From assembly GCF_007859395.1 (NCBI RefSeq), contig NZ_VOHD01000003.1, positions 1,285,028-1,349,027 on the forward strand: a stretch of 64,000 bases of DNA, read 5' to 3'. The DNA comes from Planomicrobium sp. CPCC 101110. GTDB taxonomy: Bacteria; Bacillota; Bacilli; Bacillales_A; Planococcaceae. The position numbers and the translations under genes are program-made. The notes under the pieces were generated by a model. The model had not been told where the DNA came from, ran no database searches, and saw only the letters and a program-made list of their open reading frames with translations. Position 1 is the first letter of the stretch. Every line of letters starts with the position of its first letter. Of the stretch, positions 47,699 to 57,870 are shown in pieces.

Positions 47699-49363
47699 TT
47701 ACTTTTTTAATTTGATGACCAAATCTTCATCCGGCGTCACAAAAAGGGTTTTTTGTTCAAAATAAATGACAAACCCAGGTTTTGAGCCATTCGGCTTTTT
47801 CACCTGACGGGCTTCGGTGTAATCGACGGGGACAGAAGATGACTCGCGCGCTTTGCTGAAGTAAGCAGCGATAGAGGCGGCTTCGAGAAGCGTCGTTTCA
47901 TCCGGTTCATTGTCATGGATAATGACGTGAGAGCCCGGAATATCTTTTGTATGGAGCCATGTATCTGATTTGGCGGCTACTTTGAATGTCACATAATCGT
48001 TTTGTTTGTTGTTTTTGCCTACGGAAATCGGTATCCCGGTGCTTGAAACGTACGATTCAACGGATGGTTTTACCGGTTTTTTCTTTTTCTTCGACTTTTG
48101 CGCTTTCATAAAACCTTGTTCCGCCAATTCTTCTCGGATTTCCTCAATATCGGAAATGCCGGCCTGCTGGACTTGCTGCATGAGCGTTTCGAAATACTCG
48201 ATGTCTTCGATTGTTTTTTCAATTTGTTCCCGTGTTTTTACAAGCGCCGTTTTTGCTTTCTGGTAGCGCGAATAATAACGCTGGGAGTTCTCGATCGGAG
48301 TCTTCCGCGGGTCGAGCGCAATCGTCACTTTTTCATCGGTATAGTAATTGTCCACTTCGATTTCTTTCATGCCTTTTGTAATGCGATGCAGATTTGCCAT
48401 GATCAGTTCGCCGTTCAATTGGAGCAGATCGCGTTTTTCAGCCTGGTCCTGTTCCTTCTGCAATTTCTTCAGCTTCAGCTTCAGCTTTGCAATTTCATTT
48501 TGCAGCCAGCGTTCCAAGTCTCCGGCCTGCTGTTTGACTCGGTCGCGTTCTGCTTTGGCAAAGTACATGCGGTCTAGCAGTTCGCCAAGTGTCGGGAATG
48601 TCATTTCTTCGCTGCCAAGATGAGACAACTCTGTAGCGGAAAAATAACTTTTGCCGTCCTGTTCAACGTAATGGCCTGCTGGATTTGCTGAAAGGAAATC
48701 ATCAAGGAATTGCTGGGCGGCCGCAGTCCTATCAGAGGCGTCTTTCATGCGGAAATGAAGTTCCCGGGCATTGAGCGGGGAGAAGCCTGCAAACGTCCCG
48801 ACAAGCTCTTTTTCATCCAGGCCGGCTAGTCCGCCAATGGACTGGAAAGGATCTTTCTTCCCCTGGGAAGGCGGAAACACATACGGCTGCCCGGGAAGAA
48901 CCGTACGGTACGAATTGACGCTTGGCGGCAAATGCTTCAAGCTGTCCAGAATCATCATCCGCTGTGAATCGACCAATATCACGTTCGAATGGCGGCCCAT
49001 GATTTCCACATGGAGTTCCCGTTCAATATCGTCTCCGATTTCGTTTTTCGATCTTATTTTCAGGATGATGAGCCGGTCCATTTCGTGCTGGGTCACTTCT
49101 GTAATGACGCCGCCTTCGATATGTTTGCGGAGCAGCATGCAAAACATCGGCGGTTCGGACGGATTGATGTTGGCCATCGCGGTCAAGTGGACCCGTGAAT
49201 AGGACGGATGGATTGAAATCAATAATTTATGATTGTGGCCTTGTGCACGAATATGCAGCAGCAGTTCTAGCTGGTTGGGCTGATGAACTTTTGAGATCCT
49301 GCCCGACACGAGACTTTGGAGTTCCCGTGTCATTGCTTTTGTAAATAATCCATCAAATGCCAT
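47699..49363 (-). CDS. rqcH: Ribosome quality control protein RqcH (Rqc2/NEMF, FbpA family)
   Basis: A 554-residue NFACT protein that binds stalled 50S subunits and directs tRNA-Ala to add C-terminal alanine tails for degradation. The NFACT-N domain opens with MAFDGLFTKAMTRELQSL; D96-R97 in EMDRLIILKI correspond to the DR motif needed for activity in B. subtilis. A coiled-coil domain spans about residues 270-420, and the NFACT-R domain carries KSDTWLHTKDIPGSHVII and a C-terminal FVIYFEQKTLFVTPDE. It is also annotated as a fibronectin-binding protein in some species. Divergent from remA-gmk, as yloA is from the yloC group in related genomes. Confidence 0.94.
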   Translation of the reverse strand: MAFDGLFTKAMTRELQSLVSGRISKVHQPNQLELLLHIRAQGHNHKLLISIHPSYSRVHLTAMANINPSEPPMFCMLLRKHIEGGVITEVTQHEMDRLIILKIRSKNEIGDDIERELHVEIMGRHSNVILVDSQRMMILDSLKHLPPSVNSYRTVLPGQPYVFPPSQGKKDPFQSIGGLAGLDEKELVGTFAGFSPLNARELHFRMKDASDRTAAAQQFLDDFLSANPAGHYVEQDGKSYFSATELSHLGSEEMTFPTLGELLDRMYFAKAERDRVKQQAGDLERWLQNEIAKLKLKLKKLQKEQDQAEKRDLLQLNGELIMANLHRITKGMKEIEVDNYYTDEKVTIALDPRKTPIENSQRYYSRYQKAKTALVKTREQIEKTIEDIEYFETLMQQVQQAGISDIEEIREELAEQGFMKAQKSKKKKKPVKPSVESYVSSTGIPISVGKNNKQNDYVTFKVAAKSDTWLHTKDIPGSHVIIHDNEPDETTLLEAASIAAYFSKARESSSVPVDYTEARQVKKPNGSKPGFVIYFEQKTLFVTPDEDLVIKLKK

Positions 49364-49471
49364 GAAAAAATCCCTCTTTCAAATCGTTTTGTTCCATCTT
49401 ATCATTTTCCCGGTGTATTATGATATAATAAGACAGTTAGTTAGAAAACGAAGAAGAATGGTCAGTTGCAG

Positions 49472-49734
49472 ATGGCGGTGGTTCAGGCGGAAAAAGCGGT
49501 GAAGTTCATTTCTATCGGCGGCAGCAGTGCTGTTTCCGCGAATCGGATCGTCTCTAATGTCACTCCAGATTCCGCGCCGGCCAAGCGACTGATCTAGGAA
49601 GCCCGCAACAAAGGGCTGCTCGTCGATGCCGCTGCCGGGAAAACACCAAGTCCGTTTTTATTTTGGACAGTGACCATGCGGTGATCTCCTCGGCGTCTGC
49701 CGAGACAGCAATTGCATGCGGTGAAGAAAAATGA
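49472..49734 (+). pseudogene. remA: Decayed remA (extracellular matrix regulator RemA) pseudogene
   Basis: Translation from ATG 49472 gives ...VKFISIGGSSAVSANRIVS then VTPDSAPAKRLI, matching RemA (KFINIGFGNIVSANRMIS in B. subtilis), and is broken by an in-frame TAG at 49595-49597. The same frame goes on with EARNKGLLVDA up to about 49640. A one-base deletion near 49643 then shifts the frame: from 49645 the codons read TKSVFILDSDHAVISSASAET and end at TGA 49732-49734, matching the RemA C terminus (VVVMDSDHVILSA). The position directly upstream of gmk is that of remA/ylzA in B. subtilis, which supports the identity. The upstream yloC gene is also missing. Confidence 0.85.
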
Positions 49735-49745
49735 TGCTGAGATGA

Positions 49746-50377
<632 letters not shown>

Positions 50378-50378
<1 letters not shown>

Positions 50379-50602
50379 TGTTATACCCATCCGTTGATAA
50401 ACTGAAAAGCCAGATTGATTCGAAATACTCGCTGGTGGCGCTAGCTTCAAAACGCGCCCGCCAATTGCACGAACATGGCGACGAAAGACTTCACCGCTAT
50501 GTTTCTACAAAATCAGTCGGCAAAGCGCTTGAAGAAGTGGCAGCCGGTGTTTTGCAGAAAGAAGACCAAGATGCATCTGCTATCTACGAAGACGAAATTT
50601 AA
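50378..50602 (+). CDS. rpoZ: RNA polymerase omega subunit
   Basis: A 74-residue protein with the omega signature DKLKSQIDSKYSLVALASKRARQL and the SVGKALEEVAAGVL helix. It helps assemble and stabilise RNA polymerase. Placement after gmk is conserved in Bacillales. Its ATG overlaps the gmk stop, and AAAGGAGAATG provides the ribosome site. Confidence 0.95.
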
Positions 50603-50620
50603 CCATTAATCGCAACAGAC

Positions 50621-50656
50621 GACTCCCAGAGCAAACTTGTTCTTTGGGAGTTTGTT
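50621..50656 (+). terminator. Weak terminator or attenuating hairpin after rpoZ
   Basis: ACTCCCAGAG pairs with CTTTGGGAGT around a ten-base loop, followed by an interrupted T tract (TTTGTTGTTT). It may only partly terminate before coaBC. Confidence 0.5.
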
Positions 50657-50676
50657 GTTTAGAAAGGGTGTTTAGG

Positions 50677-51882
50677 TTGTTGGCGAATCGTAAAATTCTA
50701 TTGTGTGTAAGCGGAGGAATCGCCGTTTACAAAGCGGTTGCGCTTGTCAGCAAACTGTCTCAGGCAGGAGCTGCCGTCAAAGTGATCATGACCCAGTCAG
50801 CGACAAATTTTGTCCAGCCGCTGACTTTTCAAGTGATGTCGAGAAACGACGTCTATTTTGATACATTCGATGAAAAAGACTCTTCCGTCATCGCCCATAT
50901 CGACTTGGCGGACTGGGCGGACCTCATAATCGTAGCGCCGGCTACGGCTAATGTAATCGGCAAGTTGGCAAACGGCATCGGGGACGATATGGTGACCACG
51001 ACATTGCTTGCCGCTACCGCCCCGATCTGGATCGCTCCGGCGATGAACGTCCATATGTACGACCATCCGGCAGTAAAGCGCAACATCCAGCGTCTGCATG
51101 AAGACGGCATCCGGTTTATCGAACCGTCCGAAGGGTTTTTAGCTTGCGGTTATGTCGGGAAAGGGCGCTTGGAAGAGCCGGAAAAAATCACCGCTCTAGT
51201 TGCGGATTATTTCTCGAAGCCAAAAAGTTTAACAGGGAAAAAAGTGGTAGTAACTGCTGGCCCGACCCGGGAGCGCATCGACCCTGTCCGTTTTTTGACG
51301 AACTTTTCCAGCGGTAAAATGGGGTATGCCATGGCACAGGCAGCAGCTGAAATGGGAGCTGAAACAATTCTGATCAGCGGACCGGTTTCGCTGCCGGCGC
51401 CAAGCGGCGTCCGGCGGATTTCAGTGGAAAGCGCGGAAGAAATGCTGAATGCGGTAAAAGCGGAGTACGCGTCAGCGGATATAGTCATAAAAACCGCGGC
51501 AGTAGCCGATTATCGGCCAATTTTTGTCGAATCGCAGAAGATGAAGAAAAAAGAAGGCGGAGCGGCGATTGAACTTGAGCGGACGGTTGATATCCTGCAG
51601 ACCTTGGGGCAGGAGAAAGCCCATCAATTGCTCATCGGTTTCGCAGCAGAAACCAATGATGTCGCCCATTACGCAAAAGAGAAGCTGCAGCGGAAAAACG
51701 CGGACTATATTATTGCCAATGATGTGAGCGAAGCGCAAGCCGGTTTTGAATCGGACACCAACCGTGTTACCGTCTACGGAAAAGCAGATTTTGAGTATTC
51801 TTTCGATATGATGCCGAAGGCTGAATTGGCTCGCCGCTTGCTGGAATTGATAATGGAAAGGGAAGTTTTGCATGATCGCTGA
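50677..51882 (+). CDS. coaBC: Bifunctional phosphopantothenoylcysteine decarboxylase / phosphopantothenate-cysteine ligase
   Basis: A 401-residue flavoprotein carrying out two successive steps of CoA synthesis. The N-terminal CoaC domain has ILLCVSGGIAVYKA, a catalytic histidine in IAHIDLADWADLIIVAPATANVIGKLANG, PAMNVHMYDHPA and the cysteine flap ACGYVGKGRLEEP. The CoaB domain begins at KKVVVTAGPTRERIDPVRF and has IKTAAVADYRP. I place the start at the TTG at 50677, after AAAGGGTG, aligning LANRKILLCVSG with B. subtilis. It overlaps priA by 11 bases. Confidence 0.93.
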   Translation: MLANRKILLCVSGGIAVYKAVALVSKLSQAGAAVKVIMTQSATNFVQPLTFQVMSRNDVYFDTFDEKDSSVIAHIDLADWADLIIVAPATANVIGKLANGIGDDMVTTTLLAATAPIWIAPAMNVHMYDHPAVKRNIQRLHEDGIRFIEPSEGFLACGYVGKGRLEEPEKITALVADYFSKPKSLTGKKVVVTAGPTRERIDPVRFLTNFSSGKMGYAMAQAAAEMGAETILISGPVSLPAPSGVRRISVESAEEMLNAVKAEYASADIVIKTAAVADYRPIFVESQKMKKKEGGAAIELERTVDILQTLGQEKAHQLLIGFAAETNDVAHYAKEKLQRKNADYIIANDVSEAQAGFESDTNRVTVYGKADFEYSFDMMPKAELARRLLELIMEREVLHDR

Positions 51883-54268
51883 AGTTATTGTCGATGTAGC
51901 AGCCCACCCAATCGACCGGCCATTTGATTATGCGATACCGAAACATCTGGAAGTGTTGGCAGAACCCGGCATGCGCGTCAAAGTCCCATTTGGCAACCGC
52001 AAAGTGCTTGGGTTTATTACGCATTTAAAAGAAACATCGGAATTTGATCCGGCCCGCCTGAAGCCGGTCCATGAGTTGATGGATGTTGTGCCGGTATTGA
52101 ACAAGGAAATGCTCCAGATGGCTAAATGGATGAAAGAACAAACCGTCTGTTTTGAAATTGACGCTTTGAAAGTGATGATTCCGGCTGCTCTGCGCGCAAA
52201 ATACGAAAAACGTTTCGTGCTGAATGCGCCTCTTGAAGAATTGCCGAAACTGCTGCAGCCCCATTTTAAAAACAAACCATTTTTGCGGGACCAGGAGGCG
52301 GTCGAGCTGTACGCTTTGCTGAAAAAAGAGATGGCGAACGGCACGATTGTGGCCGACACGGATATTTCCCAGCAAACCGCCGTTAAGAAAGTGAAAATGG
52401 TCCATATTACGGAATCGCTTGAAAAGCTGGAAGGAGTCGCTGTTCGCGCCAATGCCAAACAGCAATTAAAGCTTTTGGCGTTTTTCAAAAACAATCCTGG
52501 GCGGTCAATCGAGGCATCCCAGCTTCAAAGAGAAGCCGGCGTGACGCTGCCTACTGTCTATAGCTTAGTGGAAAGAGGCTTGGCGGAGATTTCTAATATG
52601 GAATCCTACCGGGACCCGAGCCTTTTATCTGCCATTGAGAAAAAAGGTTCCTTGCAGCTGACGGACGCCCAGCAAACGGCGTTTGATGCGATCGAGGCGT
52701 CTCTTAACCGGGCAAAAACGTTCTTGCTTCATGGCATTACAGGAAGCGGGAAAACGGAAATTTACTTGCAGACGATCGACCAAGTGCTGAAAGAAGGAAA
52801 AGAAGCCATCATGCTTGTGCCGGAAATTTCATTGACGCCGCAAATGACGGTCCGTTTTAAAGAACGGTTCGGGGATATGGTGGCGGTCCTCCACAGCGGC
52901 TTGTCCGCTGGAGAAAAGTATGATGAATGGCGAAAAATCCAGCGCCATGAAGTGAAAGTGGTGGTTGGAGCCAGATCGGCCATCTTTGCGCCTTTTGAGA
53001 ACTTGGGATTGATCATTTTGGATGAAGAGCACGAATCCAGCTATAAACAGGACGACTCGCCGCGCTACCATGCGCGGGATATGGCTATCTGGCGGAGCGA
53101 ATACCATAATTGCCCGGTTATTTTAGGCAGTGCGACCCCGTCGCTGGAATCGTATGCCCGTGCACAGAAAGGCGTTTATGAACTGCTTGTGCTGGAGCAC
53201 CGCGCGAAAAACCAGCCGCTTCCGACAGTCGAGATTGTCGATATGCGGGAAGAGCTCAGAAGAGGCAACCGGTCGATGTTTTCCGTGCAATTGGCAGATG
53301 CCATCCGCGAACGCCTTGAACGAAAAGAGCAAGTTGTGCTGTTTTTGAACAAACGCGGTTATTCTTCGTTTGTTTTATGCCGTGACTGCGGCACCGTCAT
53401 GCAATGCCCGAATTGCGACATCTCCCTTACGTATCACCGCTCGAGCGAATTGATGAAATGCCATTATTGCGGCTATGATGAGCCGGTTCCGCACACATGT
53501 CCGGAATGTACGAGCGAACACATCCGCTTTTTCGGGACTGGGACGCAAAAAGTCGAAGAAGAACTGGCTAAAGTTGTCCCAGGCGCACGAGTGCTTCGCA
53601 TGGATGTCGATACCACACGCAATAAAGGGGCGCACGAAAAAATCCTGAGCGCTTTTGGCGAAGGGAAAGCCGATATTCTCTTAGGCACCCAGATGATCGC
53701 CAAAGGCCTTGATTTCCCCAATATTACTTTGGTGGGCGTATTGTCGGCAGATACCACGCTGCATTTGCCGGATTTCCGGGCAGCTGAAAAGACCTACCAA
53801 CTGCTGACGCAAGTCAGCGGCCGCGCCGGGCGGGACAAGCTGCCCGGCAGCGTGTATGTCCAATCGTATACACCGGAGCATTACGCGATCACGCTTGCGA
53901 AAGACCAATTGTATGAACCATTTTACGAGCAGGAAATGGCGATGCGCAGAGCAAGCGGCTACCCGCCGTATTACTATGTGGTCAATATTCAGTTCACGCA
54001 TGAGGACTTGATGACCGTCGCCGGCTACGCGGAACAGACAGTGCGCTATTTGTCGGGCCAGCTGTCTCCGAACACCTTGATCATCGGGCCATCAGCCTCG
54101 CTCATAGCCCGTGTGAACAATAGATATCGCTATCAATGTCTGATAAAATACAAAAAAGAACCGAAACTTGCTGAAGTCATGCAACAACTGATCAAGATCT
54201 ATCGGACCGAGTGGATCAAAAAAGGCGCCACTTTGTCGATCGATATGAACCCAACTTCAGTGATGTAA
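51872..54268 (+). CDS. priA: Primosomal replication restart helicase PriA
   Basis: A 798-residue superfamily 2 helicase that reloads the replisome at stalled forks. The N-terminal DNA-binding domain (about 1-200) is followed by Walker A GITGSGKTEIY (about residues 288-298), the DEEH box in LIILDEEHESSYKQDD, GSATPSLESYARA, and a zinc-binding insertion with eight cysteines (CRDCGTVMQCPNCD ... CHYCGYDEPVPHTCPECTSE). Motifs V and VI appear as GTQMIAKGLDFPN and QVSGRAGR. Usual length is about 800, so the gene is intact. Confidence 0.96.
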   Translation: MIAEVIVDVAAHPIDRPFDYAIPKHLEVLAEPGMRVKVPFGNRKVLGFITHLKETSEFDPARLKPVHELMDVVPVLNKEMLQMAKWMKEQTVCFEIDALKVMIPAALRAKYEKRFVLNAPLEELPKLLQPHFKNKPFLRDQEAVELYALLKKEMANGTIVADTDISQQTAVKKVKMVHITESLEKLEGVAVRANAKQQLKLLAFFKNNPGRSIEASQLQREAGVTLPTVYSLVERGLAEISNMESYRDPSLLSAIEKKGSLQLTDAQQTAFDAIEASLNRAKTFLLHGITGSGKTEIYLQTIDQVLKEGKEAIMLVPEISLTPQMTVRFKERFGDMVAVLHSGLSAGEKYDEWRKIQRHEVKVVVGARSAIFAPFENLGLIILDEEHESSYKQDDSPRYHARDMAIWRSEYHNCPVILGSATPSLESYARAQKGVYELLVLEHRAKNQPLPTVEIVDMREELRRGNRSMFSVQLADAIRERLERKEQVVLFLNKRGYSSFVLCRDCGTVMQCPNCDISLTYHRSSELMKCHYCGYDEPVPHTCPECTSEHIRFFGTGTQKVEEELAKVVPGARVLRMDVDTTRNKGAHEKILSAFGEGKADILLGTQMIAKGLDFPNITLVGVLSADTTLHLPDFRAAEKTYQLLTQVSGRAGRDKLPGSVYVQSYTPEHYAITLAKDQLYEPFYEQEMAMRRASGYPPYYYVVNIQFTHEDLMTVAGYAEQTVRYLSGQLSPNTLIIGPSASLIARVNNRYRYQCLIKYKKEPKLAEVMQQLIKIYRTEWIKKGATLSIDMNPTSVM

Positions 54269-54286
54269 AAGAAATGGGGATTAATA

Positions 54287-54811
54287 ATGGCAATTCTAGA
54301 TATAGTAAAACATCCGAACGCAGTATTGGAGCAAAAATGTGAAACAGTCACCAAATTCGATAAAAAGCTTGGCGCCTTGTTGGATGATATGCACGACACC
54401 ATGGTAGCTAATGACGGGGTCGGCATTGCGGCTCCCCAAGTCGGAAAAGCGATCCGTGTGGCTATCGTCGATTTCGGTGAAGGGCAAGAACCGATTGAAA
54501 TGGTCAATCCGGAATTGGTTCTATATGAAGGAATGGATACAGATGTTGAAGGCTGCTTGAGCTTCCCGGGGATTTTCGGGGAAGTCGAACGCCATGACCA
54601 TGTGAAGATCAAAGCGCAAGAACGTGACGGTTCTTGGTATGAGCTGGAAGCGGAAGGCTATGAAGCCCGGGCTATTCTGCATGAAATGGACCACTTGGAC
54701 GGAGTTCTGTTCACTAGCAAAATAACCAAATATGTAACACAAGAAGAATTGGATGCAATGATCGCGGAAGCTGAGGCCCAAGCGCGCGCCGAAGAGGAGG
54801 AACAGGTTTGA
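54287..54811 (+). CDS. def: Peptide deformylase
   Basis: A 174-residue metalloprotease that removes the formyl group from nascent proteins. The three motifs are GVGIAAPQ (residues 44-51), EGCLS with metal ligand C90, and H132-E-M-D-H136 with the two histidine ligands and catalytic E133. The acidic C-terminal tail is an extension with no known role. It overlaps fmt by 4 bases, pairing deformylation with formylation. Confidence 0.95.
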   Translation: MAILDIVKHPNAVLEQKCETVTKFDKKLGALLDDMHDTMVANDGVGIAAPQVGKAIRVAIVDFGEGQEPIEMVNPELVLYEGMDTDVEGCLSFPGIFGEVERHDHVKIKAQERDGSWYELEAEGYEARAILHEMDHLDGVLFTSKITKYVTQEELDAMIAEAEAQARAEEEEQV

Positions 54812-55740
54812 CGAAAATCGTCTTTATGGGGACTCCAGCATTTTCAGCGCCGATTTTGCGCATGCTGGTTGAAGAAGGCTATGAAGTAATTTCAGTCGTC
54901 ACTCAACCGGATCGTCCGGTCGGCCGCAAAAAAGTGCTGACGCAGACACCGGTAAAAGAAGAGGCGATTCGCCTCGGCTTGCCGGTTTATCAGCCTGAAA
55001 AGCTAAAAAATCCGGAAGAATTGCAAGTGGTGCTTGATATGGAGCCTGATCTTGTCATTACGGCAGCATTCGGCCAGATTTTGCCGACGGCATTGCTGGA
55101 GGCGCCGAAGCTCGGTGCCATCAACGTCCACGCTTCACTGCTTCCGGCATACCGCGGAGGTGCACCAATCCACCAAGCCATCATCGATGGACAAAAAGAA
55201 ACCGGCGTTACGATCATGTATATGGTCGACCGGTTGGATGCCGGAGACATCATTTCCCAAACGGCTGTCCCGATCGGAAAACAGGACCATACCGGAACCA
55301 TGTTCGATAAATTGAGCGCTGCAGGAACCGAATTGCTCAAAGCTACGCTGCCTTCCATCATCGCCGGCACGAACGAGCGGATTTCTCAAAACGAAGAGCA
55401 AGTGACGTATGCACGCAACATTTCACGCGAGCAAGAACGCATAGACTGGTCGAAGCCGGCTTTGGCCATATACAACCAAGTGCGCGGCCTTCATCCTTGG
55501 CCCGTCGCCTATACCGCATACAATGAAGCGAATGTGAAAATCTGGTGGGCGGAAGAACGTTCGTCCGGTAAAACCGGGAAACCTGGCGAAGTGCTTGAAT
55601 TGGCGGATGACGCCATTTTGGTTCAGACGGGGGATGGGGTTCTGGCCATCACAGAATTGCAGCCGGCCGGCAAAAAACGCATGGCGGCAAAAGATTATTT
55701 AAAAGGACCTAAAATCCAGGCAGGAGATTACTTCCAATGA
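54808..55740 (+). CDS. fmt: Methionyl-tRNA formyltransferase
   Basis: A 310-residue enzyme formylating initiator Met-tRNA with 10-formyl-tetrahydrofolate. [18 protein letters not shown] opens the formyltransferase domain; [20 protein letters not shown] contains the catalytic asparagine and histidine, and [12 protein letters not shown] the aspartate. The C-terminal domain begins near residue 205. The start is TTG, overlapping the def stop (TTGA), with GAGGAGG upstream. Confidence 0.95.
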   Translation: MTKIVFMGTPAFSAPILRMLVEEGYEVISVVTQPDRPVGRKKVLTQTPVKEEAIRLGLPVYQPEKLKNPEELQVVLDMEPDLVITAAFGQILPTALLEAPKLGAINVHASLLPAYRGGAPIHQAIIDGQKETGVTIMYMVDRLDAGDIISQTAVPIGKQDHTGTMFDKLSAAGTELLKATLPSIIAGTNERISQNEEQVTYARNISREQERIDWSKPALAIYNQVRGLHPWPVAYTAYNEANVKIWWAEERSSGKTGKPGEVLELADDAILVQTGDGVLAITELQPAGKKRMAAKDYLKGPKIQAGDYFQ

Positions 55741-57074
55741 AAAACAAAAAACTTCAAGGCAATGTACGGGATGCGGCATTTTCGATCCTTTGGGCTGTTG
55801 AAAACAAGCAGGCATACAGCAACCTGCTCTTGAACCAAACCATCCAAAGCTACGGCATCGCGGACAAGAACAAAGGCTTGCTGACAGAAATCACTTACGG
55901 CACACTCCAGCATCAAATGACGCTCGATTTTTATTTGGAGCCCTATCTGAAGGGCAAAATCGAACCGTGGGTGAAAACGTTGCTTCGCTTGTCGCTTTAC
56001 CAGATTGTCTATCTGGACCGGATCCCATCCCATGCAGTTGTGCATGAAGCGGTCGAAATCGCAAAACGCCGAGGGCATGGAGGAGTTGCATCTGTCGTCA
56101 ATGGCGTTCTCCGCTCCATCCAGCGGAACGGTGTCCGTTCGTTCAACACAATCAGCGACCCGATTGAAAAAATCTCTATTGAAACGAGCCATCCGGCATG
56201 GATGATCAAACGCTGGTCCGAACAGTTCGGAATGGAAAAAGCCCGCGAAATGGCATTGGAAAACAATAAAATTCCGGCTCAGACCGTACGCGTCAATACT
56301 GTAAAAGCGACGGTCGAGGAAGTGATTGAAATGCTTGAATCGGAAGGGCTGGAAGCGGCGCGCAGCAGCCTGGTTCCGGAATGCCTCGTCATAACAAACG
56401 GCCAGCCGGCGCGGAGCACCACATTCGAAAAAGGCTTTATCACCATACAAGACGAAAGCTCCATGCTTCCTGTTTACGGACTCCAGTTGAAACCGGGCAT
56501 GAAGGTGCTGGACATGTGTGCAGCACCAGGCGGCAAAACGACGCATATTGCCGAGAAAATGAACAATCAAGGGTCGCTGCTTGCGATGGACCTTCACCAG
56601 CACAAAGTCAAACTGATCGACGAAACAGCGGACCGCCTCGGCCATACCATCATTGAAACGGCGGTTGGCGACAGCAAAGAAAGCGCCGGGCGTTTCGGCA
56701 CAGAGCAGTTTGACCGTATTTTGGTTGATGCACCGTGCAGCGGCCTTGGGGTCATCAAACGCAAACCGGATATCAAATACACAAAAAAAGAAGAAGATTT
56801 TGCCCGCCTTCAGGAAATTCAATATGCGCTGCTTGGCCAAGCTGCGCAATTGCTGAAAAAAGACGGGATTGTGGTATACAGCACCTGCACCGTTGATGCA
56901 GTGGAAAATAGAGGGACTGCAGAACGCTTTTTGAAGGAGCATCCTGAAATGGAAAAAATCCAAGTTGCATTGCCGGAAGCGCTCGGCAAGAAAAATAGCG
57001 GATTTGTCCAGATTTTTCCCCAGGATTTTGGAAGCGACGGCTTTTTCATTGCCGCATTCCGTAAAAAAGCCTAA
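55737..57074 (+). CDS. rsmB: 16S rRNA (cytosine967-C5)-methyltransferase
   Basis: A 445-residue RNA m5C methyltransferase. The N-terminal NusB-like RNA-binding domain (about 1-130) is followed by the SAM domain with [19 protein letters not shown]. The catalytic pair is in [18 protein letters not shown] and [19 protein letters not shown], each with a cysteine. The ATG overlaps the fmt stop. In B. subtilis rlmN follows; here prpC comes next. Confidence 0.95.
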   Translation: MKNKKLQGNVRDAAFSILWAVENKQAYSNLLLNQTIQSYGIADKNKGLLTEITYGTLQHQMTLDFYLEPYLKGKIEPWVKTLLRLSLYQIVYLDRIPSHAVVHEAVEIAKRRGHGGVASVVNGVLRSIQRNGVRSFNTISDPIEKISIETSHPAWMIKRWSEQFGMEKAREMALENNKIPAQTVRVNTVKATVEEVIEMLESEGLEAARSSLVPECLVITNGQPARSTTFEKGFITIQDESSMLPVYGLQLKPGMKVLDMCAAPGGKTTHIAEKMNNQGSLLAMDLHQHKVKLIDETADRLGHTIIETAVGDSKESAGRFGTEQFDRILVDAPCSGLGVIKRKPDIKYTKKEEDFARLQEIQYALLGQAAQLLKKDGIVVYSTCTVDAVENRGTAERFLKEHPEMEKIQVALPEALGKKNSGFVQIFPQDFGSDGFFIAAFRKKA

Positions 57075-57118
57075 GCAGCACGAACGGCAGCTAAAGAACA
57101 GAATTGAGGTGTGAGGAT

Positions 57119-57868
57119 TTGTTTCAGTATGTTATAGAAACTGATACCGGGAAAAAACGCGAAATCAACGAAGACCGCGTGGCCGTCCTGAAAAGGCCGG
57201 AAGGATTGCTGCTGGTCTTGGTTGCAGATGGAATGGGCGGGCATAATGCCGGAGACGTAGCGAGCGAGATGACCGTCAATTCGCTAAGCACGCTTTTTTT
57301 GGAAGAAAGGGCGGAAGCTTTTTCTTCCATTGAAAGCAAAAAAGAATGGCTTTCCGAACATATTCAAAATGTAAACAAGGAAGTTTACGAATATGCCGGG
57401 AACAATCCAGCGTGCAAAGGCATGGGCACGACTTTGATTGCCGCGCTGATCGATGATGCGGGGTGCGTAATGTGCCATATCGGAGACAGCCGAGCTTACG
57501 TGATTGATGGAACGGTTGAACAGCTGACACGCGACCACTCATATGTGAATGTGCTGATCGACAGCGGTGAAATCAGTGAAGAAGAAGCGGAAGACCACCC
57601 GAAGAAAAACTGGATCGTCAAAGCGCTTGGGACGGAGCCGGGCATCGAAGGCGAGTTTCTCCACTTTCCACTTGCTCCTCCGCTGTATTTATTGATCTGT
57701 TCCGACGGATTAAGCAATAAGGTGACAAAAGAAGACATTGCTGCGATTGTCTGCTCGCCGATGCCGCTTTCCAAAAAAGGTGAAGAGCTTGTGAAGCTCG
57801 CAAACCACCTTGGAGGAGAGGACAATATTTCATTTGTTCTTTTATCCTCACTGGTTGAGGAGGTGTAG
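57119..57868 (+). CDS. prpC: PP2C-type Ser/Thr protein phosphatase PrpC
   Basis: A 249-residue phosphatase that reverses phosphorylation by PrkC. Metal-binding motifs are ETDTGKKREINED, VVADGMGGHNAGDVAS, CHIGDSRAYVI and GGEDNISFVLL. The TTG at 57119, about 8 bases after GAGGTG, is the likely start and gives MFQYVIETDTGK, close to the B. subtilis start; a TTG at 57104 would overlap the ribosome site. It lies 2 bases upstream of prkC. Confidence 0.93.
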   Translation: MFQYVIETDTGKKREINEDRVAVLKRPEGLLLVLVADGMGGHNAGDVASEMTVNSLSTLFLEERAEAFSSIESKKEWLSEHIQNVNKEVYEYAGNNPACKGMGTTLIAALIDDAGCVMCHIGDSRAYVIDGTVEQLTRDHSYVNVLIDSGEISEEEAEDHPKKNWIVKALGTEPGIEGEFLHFPLAPPLYLLICSDGLSNKVTKEDIAAIVCSPMPLSKKGEELVKLANHLGGEDNISFVLLSSLVEEV

Positions 57869-57870
57869 CC

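Noticed and set aside
55728-56963. 411-codon open frame on the minus strand across rsmB
   Set aside because: It lies antisense over a clearly recognised rsmB, has no ribosome site, and its composition (rich in F, R, C, H) is typical of a shadow frame.
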